A DNA stretch of 64,000 nt from an uncultured Rothia sp. (lineage in GTDB: Bacteria > Actinomycetota > Actinomycetes > Actinomycetales > Micrococcaceae), in NCBI GenBank assembly GCA_946221065.1, contig CAMIIO010000002.1, positions 247,183-311,182 on the forward strand, written 5' to 3'. Both the position numbers and the translations under genes were made by a program. Positions 43,586 through 52,372 of this stretch are shown here, one piece after another. The notes under the pieces are model-generated. The model had not been told where the DNA came from and ran no database searches. It was given only the letters and a program-made list of their open reading frames with translations. Position 1 is the first letter of the stretch; every line of letters starts with the position of its first letter.

Positions 43586-44338
43586 GTGAGCCTCCCTATA
43601 CCTGACCTTATTCGTTTTACTTTCGGCGTCATCGCACCAGTCACCGCAACGTTTCTATTAGCCCGCTACTTCCGCATTGGCATTGGCGCGCTCCCCTATA
43701 TAGCCATTATCAGGGCAGCCCTCCAGCTCGGCTTCATCGCCCTGGTACTCCGGGGTATTCTCGACTTCCCCGCCGCCCTGCCACTCTTCTTTACACTCAT
43801 GCTCACCACGGCATCACTCACCTCCGGCAAGCACGCCAAACACCTCTTTCACGGCAAAAAAGCGGCAGCGCTGGGCATTTTCTGCGGGGCAACCATAACA
43901 GTTTTCACAATTTTTGCGCTCGGACTAATTGAATTCACCACCCAAAACCTGATAGCTATGGGCGGGATTATTATCGGTGGCACCATGACCATCGTGACCC
44001 TCACCGCCCGAAACTTCACCAACACCGCTCACGCACGAACAGGTGAGATTGAGGCATGGTGGGCGCTCGGGGCAACTTCGCCGCAAGCCTTCACGGAAAT
44101 CCGTCGGCACGCCGTCAAAGAAGCCCTCATCCCCGGACTAGACCAAACCAAGGCAACCGGACTCGTTACGCTTCCCGGCACGTTTATCGGCGCTCTCATG
44201 GGCGGCGCCTCACCGCTTGTCGCGGCACAAATGCAACTAGCCGTACTCGCCGGAAATACTCTCGCCGGCATTATCGGAGCGCTCATCTTCACCACCATCA
44301 TCTGCCGCTCCCCATACCTTCCACCTACATCCAAATAA
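43586..44338 (+). CDS. FetB/UPF0014-family membrane permease
   Basis: A 250-residue membrane protein of the FetB (YbbM) family, implicated in iron export with FetA. Seven hydrophobic helices are visible; family motifs include LRAALQLGFIALVLRGIL-type start, GGTMTIVTLTARNF and ALIPGLDQTKATGLVTLPGT, followed by GALMGGASPLVAAQMQL. The start is uncertain: GTG 43586 lies seven bases after a TATACT, which may be a -10 giving a leaderless mRNA; GTG 43565 is the alternative. No FetA-type ATPase gene is adjacent. Confidence 0.85.
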   Translation: MSLPIPDLIRFTFGVIAPVTATFLLARYFRIGIGALPYIAIIRAALQLGFIALVLRGILDFPAALPLFFTLMLTTASLTSGKHAKHLFHGKKAAALGIFCGATITVFTIFALGLIEFTTQNLIAMGGIIIGGTMTIVTLTARNFTNTAHARTGEIEAWWALGATSPQAFTEIRRHAVKEALIPGLDQTKATGLVTLPGTFIGALMGGASPLVAAQMQLAVLAGNTLAGIIGALIFTTIICRSPYLPPTSK

Positions 44339-44388
44339 ACCGTGCCCGTCGCACAAACCCTCAGCAGAATCCCAGCAGCACTCCTACA

Positions 44389-45111
44389 ATGGAAGGTATG
44401 CCGCAACCTCCCCAACACCACAAACCCGTCAAATTCACTACCGAAAAGTTTGAAAACTACGAAGGTGGACAAGACCCTGCCACCCTCCAAGACGCCGCGT
44501 ATCGGTCCGCGCACGCGCTACTCAGCCAAGGGCGCGCCACCCACGACGACGCCGTAACCGAACGACTCGTTGAATTTACCGACGTCTTTGGGCTAGAAAC
44601 TATCGCACAAATGTGGTCCCACGCCGCACCTATTTCTCTGCCCGGCGCGCTCTGGCGCATGTACGCCCTGCGAGACACCGTACAAAAACACGGCGCACAA
44701 ATCTCCCGCTACTACGAGCGCGGAATGAACGCCGATTGGACTGCACGGGTTGTTTCCGGCGTTGCAGACCCACCCACCGAGTTAGAGATCATGAACACCG
44801 CAGACCAGATTCTCTCGGGTGCCTACACCGGCGAATTTGATATCGCCCTCGAACGTTTTGCCGCGTTCTGCCGTGTGGTAGCCGCCGGTGAAGACGCCAC
44901 CGCCGCCATGATTGAACCCGGCACTTACTCCGGGGCAACCGGTATGACGACGCAGCGCAGCGACGAATCGGCCCAACCCAGCGCCGAGGTGCGCACGGAG
45001 GCCACCGCCAGGGCTTCCTCACTACGCGAGCACAGCACCAGGCTGCGCGGTACTGCCGTAGAACTCGACGCCGCGGCCGCTAAATGGCGTGCGGGGACAC
45101 TAGACGAGTAG
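44389..45111 (+). CDS. Conserved hypothetical protein of Micrococcaceae type
   Basis: A 240-residue soluble acidic protein. Features: FENYEGGQDPATLQDAAYRS near the start, a central helical region (LPGALWRMYALRDTVQKHGA), then a Ser/Thr/Gln-rich linker and an Ala/Arg coiled-coil tail. I recall similar proteins in related genera that were sometimes annotated as RNA polymerase-associated without support; I make no functional claim. ATG 44389 is favoured since the longer frame overlaps fetB. Confidence 0.65.
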   Translation: MEGMPQPPQHHKPVKFTTEKFENYEGGQDPATLQDAAYRSAHALLSQGRATHDDAVTERLVEFTDVFGLETIAQMWSHAAPISLPGALWRMYALRDTVQKHGAQISRYYERGMNADWTARVVSGVADPPTELEIMNTADQILSGAYTGEFDIALERFAAFCRVVAAGEDATAAMIEPGTYSGATGMTTQRSDESAQPSAEVRTEATARASSLREHSTRLRGTAVELDAAAAKWRAGTLDE

Positions 45112-45544
45112 CAGGGCTACGCTACCCACATCAATCAGCGCAGCTTAACCATGCTCACACCACCAAAAATTGACAGCACAGGGGAATATGCACAAAACTA
45201 TGGGTAGGTGTCAGGCTGTTAATAGGTAGCCCCGGGCTCCAATATTTAGCCGCTACGAGCGGCCTTCCGCCGAGAGGCGCTCCCAGCCTGGCACCGCTCA
45301 AATAAACATGCGTACACTGCAAAACTCGCTTATTTCTTCATCAATAAGCGAGTTTTTGCTATCCTCACTCGGGATTCTCACGTAGGCCAAGGAGCCAGGG
45401 AAAAACATAAACCCCATAATCGGAGACAAAACCAATCTCAAAGACGCACAAAACCGGCGGTTTGTTAACCCAAAGCAGTTATCGTATGAATTGAATGCGA
45501 ACTTTATCGTCCCATTCACCAGCCAGGAACCTGAAGGAGATGCC
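45112..45544. other. Non-coding gap with terminator
   Basis: About 430 bp. It holds a strong hairpin at 45321-45357 and a G/C palindromic patch (GCGGCCTTCCGCCGAGAGGC) near 45258. A 102-codon minus-strand frame here has poor coding character and is not called. The promoter of the DUF47-pit operon must lie in its right half. Confidence 0.5.
45321..45357 (+). terminator. Terminator hairpin
   Basis: AAAACTCGCTTATT pairs with AATAAGCGAGTTTT, followed by TTGCT. Downstream of the unknown gene at 44389. Confidence 0.85.
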
Positions 45545-46165
45545 GTGCTAGAGAAAATATTTCCCACAGAGAATGCCTCTCTGCAATCGTTAGCCGCCCT
45601 CTCCACAGAAGTAGCGAACTCCGCAGCGCTCCTTTCCGAGATGGTTGGCTCTCAGGGAAAAGACAGCTACTCCGAAATTCTCGCCCGCATGCTCGAACAC
45701 GAGTCGCACACTCAAAACGCCTTCTTCACCACCATGACCCACGTGCGGAGCTCCTTTTCAACCCCGCTCCCCCGCGAAGACCTCTACACCCTCGCCAACC
45801 ACCTCATGGGCGCCGTCGAACGTCTCACCAGCGCCGGGCATATACTTTCCCTCCACAAAATCACCAGATTCACCTCCCACGCCACCACCCTATTAGACCT
45901 CATCCAACGCGAAGCCGTTCTCACCACCGCCATTATCCCCCGCCTGGGCGATTTGCGCGGAATGGACGAGTACTGGATGGACATGATTCGTATCTCTCGG
46001 CAAGCAACCCGAACCGGAGAAGCCTACAAAGCCGACATTCTCAGCGCCTACAAAACGGATCGCTACCTTAAAACCGTGCAGTTCATCGACGAAGTCCTAC
46101 ACGCCTCAGCCTCCATGAGGTCCGTTTCAGCGCATATTGGCCGCATTATCGTGCAGGAATCATAG
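45545..46165 (+). CDS. DUF47 (PhoU-like) accessory protein of Pit
   Basis: A 206-residue all-helical protein of the DUF47/Pit-accessory family, related to PhoU. Helices such as AALSTEVANSAALLSEMVGS and RLTSAGHILSLHKITRFTSH fit the fold. It is thought to modulate phosphate uptake by the linked Pit transporter. GTG 45545 has GGAG seven bases upstream; the longer frame is rejected. It lies 2 bp before pit. Confidence 0.85.
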   Translation: MLEKIFPTENASLQSLAALSTEVANSAALLSEMVGSQGKDSYSEILARMLEHESHTQNAFFTTMTHVRSSFSTPLPREDLYTLANHLMGAVERLTSAGHILSLHKITRFTSHATTLLDLIQREAVLTTAIIPRLGDLRGMDEYWMDMIRISRQATRTGEAYKADILSAYKTDRYLKTVQFIDEVLHASASMRSVSAHIGRIIVQES

Positions 46166-46167
46166 CC

Positions 46168-47184
46168 TTGACCCTCACGCTTCTTATACTTTGCCTCCTC
46201 GGACTTACCGGATACATACTCGTTACAGGATTCCACGATGCCCCCAACGGGGTAGCCGTCGCCGTCCGCACCAGAGCGCTCACCCCGCGAACAGCCCTAC
46301 TCATGAGTGCCTCCCTCAATTTTTTGGGCATGCTCATCAGCGCAATTGTGCTTAACCAATTCGTAGTTCAGTGGCTCAGCCTTCCCCCAAATAATGTGGG
46401 ATTAGCAATGCTTCTCACCGCACTCATCGCACAAATCAGCTGGGGGCTTTTCACGTTCTGGCAGCGCGTCCCCTCATCATCAGCCCACGCCCTACTCGGC
46501 GGTATCGCAGGCTCCCTCTGGGCCGCCCGCGCCACAGACTTTCCAGTAGCCAACCCCTTTACTGAACCGATCTTCACCCTCTTCCTCATACCCCTCATCG
46601 CCGTCCCCATCGTCACCTTCCTGATTTCCTGGACGCAAGTTTTCCTTTACTCCCAGCTCGTATCGCTCACCTACCCCCGCACCGTCAATAAAATCTCCCG
46701 CAACTCCATGTCCGTTGCCAACTCCGTCATCTCCCTCATTCACGGAGTACAAATTGGGCAGCGCGCAGTGGTTATGTTCGCCGTCATCTGCCTGGCCGGA
46801 GGGATCACCGCCTCACCCTGGGTAACGGGTCTTGCCATGACCGTCGGTGCCCTCGTCCTTGCCGTAGGAACACTCATGGGAGGATGGCGGATTGGGCATA
46901 CCTTCGCATACAAGATGGTGCGTCTAGACCCCCTCCGCGGAGCAATTGCCCAAGGCACCACCGCAACAGTGCTCACCCTCTCCCAGCTATTCCTCAATAC
47001 TCCCGTCTCGTCCTCCCACCTGGCGGCGTCGTCAGTATTAGGAGCCGGAGTAAACCAGCGTTTTAGCGCCCTGCGTCCCGGAATCGTTGCCAAACTACTT
47101 ATTACCTGGTTTAGCACCATGCCCGTCACTTTCTGCCTCTCAGCCGTCCTCTTCCTGGCACTTTCCCCGCTGCTCGGCGGCTAA
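46168..47184 (+). CDS. pit: Low-affinity inorganic phosphate transporter
   Basis: A 338-residue PiT-family membrane transporter coupling phosphate (with divalent metal) uptake to protons. The repeated family motif is seen as GFHDAPNGVAVAVRTRAL near the start and NTPVSSSHLAASSVLGAGVN in the second half; SSSAHALLGGIAGSLWA is also typical. About ten TM helices. Start TTG 46168 with AGGAA upstream, tightly coupled to the DUF47 gene. It lies near pstSCAB, completing a phosphate cluster. Confidence 0.9.
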   Translation: MTLTLLILCLLGLTGYILVTGFHDAPNGVAVAVRTRALTPRTALLMSASLNFLGMLISAIVLNQFVVQWLSLPPNNVGLAMLLTALIAQISWGLFTFWQRVPSSSAHALLGGIAGSLWAARATDFPVANPFTEPIFTLFLIPLIAVPIVTFLISWTQVFLYSQLVSLTYPRTVNKISRNSMSVANSVISLIHGVQIGQRAVVMFAVICLAGGITASPWVTGLAMTVGALVLAVGTLMGGWRIGHTFAYKMVRLDPLRGAIAQGTTATVLTLSQLFLNTPVSSSHLAASSVLGAGVNQRFSALRPGIVAKLLITWFSTMPVTFCLSAVLFLALSPLLGG

Positions 47185-47388
47185 CCCCGCTTTCCCCTGT
47201 CTAGCTTTCCAAGCCCGCCAAATGGTGATATTTTCGCAAGTCACAGTGCGTTTCGCCGCAAAGAAAAGTATCCTTATAAGTAGTTAAAGTTCAATAAACT
47301 TTAATTAAAATTCAGCACGCCGTCGCAGCGGCAACCCGTCCCTAACACAACCCCGCTAGGGACAACCAACAACACAACACCAACCACC

Positions 47389-47583
47389 GTGGGAAAACTT
47401 GAACTCACCGGAATCGCCCAAGACCCCTTCGGAACCCACCCGCGCAGGACTAGAAGGAGGACGACGCACCAACCGCAAAGACTGGGGATCAGCTGGAACA
47501 CCAACCTCGACGCCGAAGGAGTCATGATCTCCGACAAAATCAGCCTCGAATTCGAACTCTCCCTCGCCAAAGATCACAACTAG
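47389..47583 (+). pseudogene. YceI-domain remnant
   Basis: The fragment reads GKLELTGIAQDPFG, then a garbled Arg-rich part, then LGISWNTNLDAEGVMISDKI plus SLEFELSL. The two ends match the C-terminal half of YceI-family lipid-binding proteins. In the garbled part another frame reads RAGLEGGRRTNRKDWG, the expected sequence, so two compensating frameshifts are present. The N-terminal half is missing. It is a decayed copy, not a working gene. Confidence 0.6.
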
Positions 47584-47609
47584 CCCACCACAGCCCACAC
47601 ACGATACAA

Positions 47610-47636
47610 GGGAAGCTACCCAACAAGTAGCTTCCC
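47610..47636 (+). terminator. Terminator hairpin after the YceI remnant
   Basis: GGGAAGCTAC pairs with GTAGCTTCCC around a seven-base loop; TCT and an A-rich stretch follow. Confidence 0.7.
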
Positions 47637-47652
47637 TCTAAAAACACTAAAC

Positions 47653-47821
47653 CCCACTTCTCGCCGCTACGCTAAGCTCGAAGCTTCGCCCCGCTCACCG
47701 TGCGCCACCGGCGCACCCGCGCACCAACCAAGGAACGGCTCCGCCGTACCCACCCACTTCTCGCCGCTACGCTAAGCTCGAAGCTTCGCCCCGCTCACCG
47801 TGCGCCACCGGCGCACCCGCG
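47653..47821 (+). repeat. Tandem 69-bp repeat with 100-bp period
   Basis: 47653-47721 and 47753-47821 are identical. Each contains GTGCGCCACCGGCGCAC, an inverted repeat. A shorter shared element AACGGCTCCGCCGT follows each unit (near 47735 and 47852). No gene is present. It lies directly 3' of pstB. Confidence 0.85.
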
Positions 47822-47920
47822 GGGCTCAGCTCGGAAAATCACCACAGGCGAACGGCTCCGCCGTGCTCACTTGCCCTAAAACCTGATTTTTATTTCCTCG
47901 CACGCTCGGAAAATCAGGTT

Positions 47921-48700
47921 TTAGCCGAAGCGGCCCGAAACGTAGTCCTCGGTTGCCTTCTGCTTTGGATTGTTAAAAATCTCCTGCGTCGGCGCATACT
48001 CCACCAACTTACCCGGCTTACCCGTACCCGCAATATTGAAAAACGCCGTCTTATCAGACACACGCGCAGCCTGCTGCATATTGTGAGTCACAATAACCAC
48101 CGTGTAATCCTCCTTCAACTCATTAATCAAATCCTCAACAGCCAAAGTCGAAATCGGATCCAACGCAGAACACGGCTCATCCATCAAAATCACATCCGGC
48201 TTCACAGCAATCGAACGCGCAATACACAAACGCTGCTGCTGACCACCAGACAAACCAGAACCAGGCTTATCCAAACGATCCTTCACCTCATCCCACAAAT
48301 TAGCCCCACGCAACGAACGCTCAACCAACTCATCAGCATCCGAACGAGAAATCTTCCGATTATTCAAACGAACACCAGCAAGCACATTCTCACGAATAGA
48401 CATCGTAGGAAACGGATTAGGCCGCTGAAAAACCATACCCACCTGCGAACGAACCACCACAGGATCAACACTCTTCGCATACAGGTCATCGCCGTCCAGC
48501 AACACCTTACCCTCAACACGAGCCCCAGCAATCACCTCATGCATCCGATTCAACGTCCGCAAAAACGTAGACTTACCGCAACCCGAAGGACCAATAAAAG
48601 CAGTCACCGTACGAGGCTCAATCGACATGTTGACATCCTCAACAGCAAGGAAATCACCATAGTAAACATTCAAATTCTCAACATCAATACGCTTAGACAC
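47921..48700 (-). CDS. pstB: Phosphate ABC transporter ATP-binding protein
   Basis: A 259-residue ATPase energising high-affinity phosphate import. Walker A is GPSGCGKSTFLR, signature LSGGQQQRLCIARSIA and Walker B VILMDEPCSALDP, with the switch His in VTHNMQQ. It ends the pstSCAB operon; no phoU follows in this window. Codon use is heavily C/A-ending, like pstA. Confidence 0.97.
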   Translation of the reverse strand: MSKRIDVENLNVYYGDFLAVEDVNMSIEPRTVTAFIGPSGCGKSTFLRTLNRMHEVIAGARVEGKVLLDGDDLYAKSVDPVVVRSQVGMVFQRPNPFPTMSIRENVLAGVRLNNRKISRSDADELVERSLRGANLWDEVKDRLDKPGSGLSGGQQQRLCIARSIAVKPDVILMDEPCSALDPISTLAVEDLINELKEDYTVVIVTHNMQQAARVSDKTAFFNIAGTGKPGKLVEYAPTQEIFNNPKQKATEDYVSGRFG

Positions 48701-48777
48701 AACAACAATCCTTTACTCAAAAACTCGAACAACAAGAGCCGCACCACACGGCCCATCAAAACTCAACGAACAAGAAA

Positions 48778-49878
48778 CTAGCGGCCAGTCTTCGGAGCAA
48801 AGAACTTGGCAATCATACGAGCAATCAGATTCAAAATCATCACAATAATAATCAGAATCAACGCCGCAGCCCACGCACGAGTCTCCGAAATCCCCGGCGC
48901 CGTCGGACTAGTAGGAGTCATAATCTGGTAGTAAATATACGTCGGCAAAGTCGTCATCCAACCGCTAAACGCATTCCAGTTAATAGCATTCACAAAACCA
49001 GCCGTCACAAGAATCGGCGCAGTCTCACCAATCACACGAGCAATCGCCAGCGTCACACCAGAAGCAATGCCAGAAATCGCCGTCGGAATAACAACCTTCA
49101 TAATCGTGCGCCACTTACGCACGCCCAAAGCATACGAAGCCTCACGCAACTCATTCGGCACAATCCGCAACATCTCCTCAGCATTACGAACCACCGTAGG
49201 GATCATCAACACCGTCAACGCCACAGCCGCCACAAAACCGGTACGAGTCGACGGGCTACCCGTAGCAAACGCAAAGAACGACGCCGCAAACAAACCAGCC
49301 ACAATCGACGGAATACCCGTCATCACATCAACAAAGAACGTAATCGCCTTAGCAATCGGCCCACCAGTTGCATACTCCACCAGATAGATAGCAGTCAACA
49401 AACCAACCGGAACAGACATCAAAGTAGCCAGCACAGTGATCTCAAGAGTACCCACGATCGCATGGTAAATACCACCAAACACCGCAGTTTCACCGGCGGC
49501 AGCCTTATTATCGGTCGCGCCCGTCACACCATTCATCGACGTCAACAAGAAATCACCGCTCAAACCAGGAATACCCTTAGAAAGAACAGTCCACAACACC
49601 GAAATCAAAGGAATCAGCGCAATCAAAAACGCGCCATACACCAAGAAACGAGCAAAAGCATCCGAGCCCTTACGCCGCCCCTCAATCACCGAAATAGCAA
49701 TCGGACCACCAATCACAAAGATCAGCCCAGCAAAAATAGCCCACGTTGCAACCGAGAATCCAATGAGCGCAGAAAAAGCCGCACCCAACACCACCGCGCC
49801 TACACCAATAGCCGGAGTCAACCACTTAGGAGCCTGACCCCTAGTAAGCCGAGAACTTGTCATAGCTGTTGAGCTCAT
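48778..49878 (-). CDS. pstA: Phosphate ABC transporter permease
   Basis: A 366-residue inner-membrane permease, longer than the E. coli form because of an extra N-terminal membrane region (LTPAIGVGAVVLGAAFSALI and a second helix). The EAA loop ELREASYALGVRKWRTIMKV is intact. It pairs with PstC and PstB. It lies 3 bp after pstC. Confidence 0.95.
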   Translation of the reverse strand: MSSTAMTSSRLTRGQAPKWLTPAIGVGAVVLGAAFSALIGFSVATWAIFAGLIFVIGGPIAISVIEGRRKGSDAFARFLVYGAFLIALIPLISVLWTVLSKGIPGLSGDFLLTSMNGVTGATDNKAAAGETAVFGGIYHAIVGTLEITVLATLMSVPVGLLTAIYLVEYATGGPIAKAITFFVDVMTGIPSIVAGLFAASFFAFATGSPSTRTGFVAAVALTVLMIPTVVRNAEEMLRIVPNELREASYALGVRKWRTIMKVVIPTAISGIASGVTLAIARVIGETAPILVTAGFVNAINWNAFSGWMTTLPTYIYYQIMTPTSPTAPGISETRAWAAALILIIIVMILNLIARMIAKFFAPKTGR

Positions 49879-49881
49879 TAT

Positions 49882-50931
49882 TTACTTAGCTCCTTTGTAA
49901 CGGCTGACGATAACACGAGCCAGAATATTGACAATCAAAGTAATCACGAACAGGACCAGACCAGCTGCAATCAGCTCAGACATACGCAATCCATACGCCT
50001 CAGGGAAGTTCAACGCAATCTCCGAAGCAAACGTCTGGTTACCCGACTGAATCAGCGAAGCATTGAGCGGACCACTAGCCAACACCAACGTCACCGCCAT
50101 CGTCTCACCCAGTGCGCGACCCAACGCCAGCATCACCGAAGACACAATGCCTGTACGAGCAAAGGGGAAAACAGTCAGCTTAATCATTTCCCAGCGGGTA
50201 GCACCCAAACCAAGAGCTGCCTCCTCCTGCAACTTTGGAGTCTGCAAGAAAATCTCACGACACATCGAGGTAATAATCGGGAGAATCATAATGCCCAACA
50301 CAATGCCGGCAGTAAGAATAGTCTTACCCGTCTGAGAAGCAGGACCCTGGAAAATCGGGATAAACCCAAAATACTTTGCCAGCCACTCATAGAACGGCAC
50401 AATCTGCGGAGCAAGAACCGCAGCACCCCACGCACCGAAAATAACCGAAGGAATAGCTGCCAGCAGGTCAATCACATAGCCAATCGCCTTAGAAAAACGT
50501 GGCGGAGCATAGTGAGAAATAAACAGCGCAACACCAATTCCCACCGGAGTTGCCAGAAGCAAAGCAATAGTAGAAGCAATCACTGTGCCAATAGCAAGAG
50601 GCCAAATATAGCTGGCGAAGCCGCCGGAAGTCAGCTCACTAGAATCGGCAGTGAAGACGGGAAGTGCCTGAACAATCAAGAAAATTGCGACGGCGGCCAG
50701 AACCACCAAAATCAAAAGACCGGCACCCAGCGAAATTCCGGAGAAAATCTTATCCGCAGCCGGGTTACCTACCTGAGGAAGTTCTTTGGACTCTGCGCGC
50801 CTAGCACTATTGTTAGTGTGCGGTTCGGAAGTAGTGGACATATCCAATTGATGCCTTTGGTTCTCAGAATGAAGATTTTGCTCAGAGCCGCTACTAGCAC
50901 GAGGCTGAGAATCATTCATTTGTGTGGTCAT
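49882..50931 (-). CDS. pstC: Phosphate ABC transporter permease
   Basis: A 349-residue permease with a disordered N-terminal tail of about 60 residues and six TM helices. The EAA loop is KLQEEAALGLGATRWEMIKL. ATG 50931 is used; an internal ATG at 50841 is possible. A hairpin (50993-51029) separates it from pstS. Confidence 0.95.
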   Translation of the reverse strand: MTTQMNDSQPRASSGSEQNLHSENQRHQLDMSTTSEPHTNNSARRAESKELPQVGNPAADKIFSGISLGAGLLILVVLAAVAIFLIVQALPVFTADSSELTSGGFASYIWPLAIGTVIASTIALLLATPVGIGVALFISHYAPPRFSKAIGYVIDLLAAIPSVIFGAWGAAVLAPQIVPFYEWLAKYFGFIPIFQGPASQTGKTILTAGIVLGIMILPIITSMCREIFLQTPKLQEEAALGLGATRWEMIKLTVFPFARTGIVSSVMLALGRALGETMAVTLVLASGPLNASLIQSGNQTFASEIALNFPEAYGLRMSELIAAGLVLFVITLIVNILARVIVSRYKGAK

Positions 50932-50992
50932 GTATGTGCTTCACAATCCTCGGAAGATGATAGCCAAATCACATCAGCTACCAATATGGTGA

Positions 50993-51029
50993 ACGGTGCG
51001 GCCAAGCCCAGTAAGCCCAACCGCACCGT
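50993..51029 (-). terminator. Attenuator-like hairpin between pstS and pstC
   Basis: ACGGTGCGG pairs with CCGCACCGT, with more pairing inside, and no T run. Such structures usually reduce read-through or protect the pstS mRNA, raising PstS relative to the permeases. Confidence 0.65.
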
Positions 51030-51043
51030 CAGAACCAAAGTTG

Positions 51044-52165
51044 CTACTTGGCAACAGCGATAGAATCAACAGCCTTCTGAGCATCCTTACGGAGAGTCTC
51101 AGTTAGCGGAGCAGAATGTGCCGAATCCGCGGCGTCCTTCTGGCCCTCTTCGGAAATCACGTAAGACTCATAAGCCTTGATAAGATCCACGGTCTGCTGA
51201 TCTTTATAGGTGGAGCAAACAATGTGGTAAGAAACGAGCACTACCGGGTAAGCTCCAGCCTCTTCAGGTGCACGGTTAATATCCAAGGACATGTCATTCT
51301 CGTGCATGCCGCCAACCTTCTCAGACACCTCAACGGTCTTGGCTGCAGCCTCGGGAGAAAGCTCAACATACTCGTCACCGGACTTCACATTGACCTTACC
51401 GAGGTCACCAATAGCAGAAGCATCCGCATAAGTAATGGCGCCATTAGTGGAAGTGGTGGTGGAGACAACACCAGAAGTACCCTTGTTCGACTCACCGGCA
51501 TACTCGCTAGGCCAGTTACCGTCGGCTTCCTTGCCCCATGCACCGTTAGAAGCGTCTGCGAGGTACTCGGTGAAGTTCTCGGTAGTACCGGAATCATCAG
51601 AGCGGTGAACAACAGTGATGTTGGTATCCGGCAGATCTACGCCCTCATTCTGAGAGGCAATAGCTTTGTCGTTCCACTTCTTAATATCGCCCTTGAAAAT
51701 CTTAGCGATGGTTTCGCCATCCAGGTTAAGGGACTTGACGCCGTCCAAATTGAAAGCGATAGCGATTGGGGAAATATAAACGGGAATGTCAATTGCGCCG
51801 TCGGGGCCGCACTGTTTCTTAGAGTCATTGAACTCGTCAGCCGAGAGGTGAGCGTCAGAACCAGCGAACTGCGCGCCACCAGCAAGAAGTGCCTTACGTC
51901 CCGCACCGGAACCGTCCGGCGAATACTGAACAGAAGCCTTGGAATTAGCGGTAGCAAAGCCAGATTCCCAAGCGTCAATTGCTGCCTTCTGAGAGGAAGC
52001 ACCCACACCGGTAACAGTGCCGGAGATATTAGAGTCTGAATTTCCCTCTGAAGAGGTGCCGGTTGCGTTATCGGAGCCGCATGCAGAAAGCGCGAGCATG
52101 CCAATAAGTGCCAATGAACCTACGCTTGCGAGTGCCTTAGTCTTCAAGAAAATATCCTTTATCAA
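51044..52165 (-). CDS. pstS: Phosphate-binding lipoprotein
   Basis: A 373-residue lipoprotein that captures phosphate outside the membrane. The lipobox is LSAC at Cys 29. Ligand-binding regions include GAGRKALL, AGSDAHLS and VVHRSDDSGTTENFTEYL. It is the first gene of pstSCAB, and its upstream region holds PHO-box-like repeats. Confidence 0.96.
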   Translation of the reverse strand: MIKDIFLKTKALASVGSLALIGMLALSACGSDNATGTSSEGNSDSNISGTVTGVGASSQKAAIDAWESGFATANSKASVQYSPDGSGAGRKALLAGGAQFAGSDAHLSADEFNDSKKQCGPDGAIDIPVYISPIAIAFNLDGVKSLNLDGETIAKIFKGDIKKWNDKAIASQNEGVDLPDTNITVVHRSDDSGTTENFTEYLADASNGAWGKEADGNWPSEYAGESNKGTSGVVSTTTSTNGAITYADASAIGDLGKVNVKSGDEYVELSPEAAAKTVEVSEKVGGMHENDMSLDINRAPEEAGAYPVVLVSYHIVCSTYKDQQTVDLIKAYESYVISEEGQKDAADSAHSAPLTETLRKDAQKAVDSIAVAK

Positions 52166-52289
52166 TGAGCCGAGCGTGGTTTCACGGCCGGACTCCCGTG
52201 AGTGAGATGACCATATCCGAGTGCTGAGAACACAACCGGAAGTACAGCTAAGACTGTACGAGCGAAAGGTAGCGGGATAGGTATGCAGA

Positions 52290-52324
52290 GGTAAACAAAA
52301 CGTTAACTCTGAGAGACGTTTAAC
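52290..52324 (-). promoter_or_regulatory. PHO-box-like repeats upstream of pstS
   Basis: On the minus strand GTTAAACG (52324-52317), GTTAACG (52307-52301) and GTTTACC (52296-52290) form related units; the last two are spaced by 11 bp, the usual PhoP unit spacing. They lie about 130 bp upstream of the pstS start in the divergent gap before the FUSC gene. Confidence 0.5.
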
Positions 52325-52372
52325 AACCTCTAATAGGTCAGATATTTTTCTCTTCGGAATACACTAAATACT

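Noticed and set aside
44056..44388. An upstream extension of the unknown gene at 44389
   Set aside because: It overlaps the fetB-like gene out of frame and is Arg/His/Thr-rich.
45298..45606. A 102-codon minus-strand frame
   Set aside because: It crosses a strong terminator hairpin and overlaps the start of the DUF47 gene antisense.
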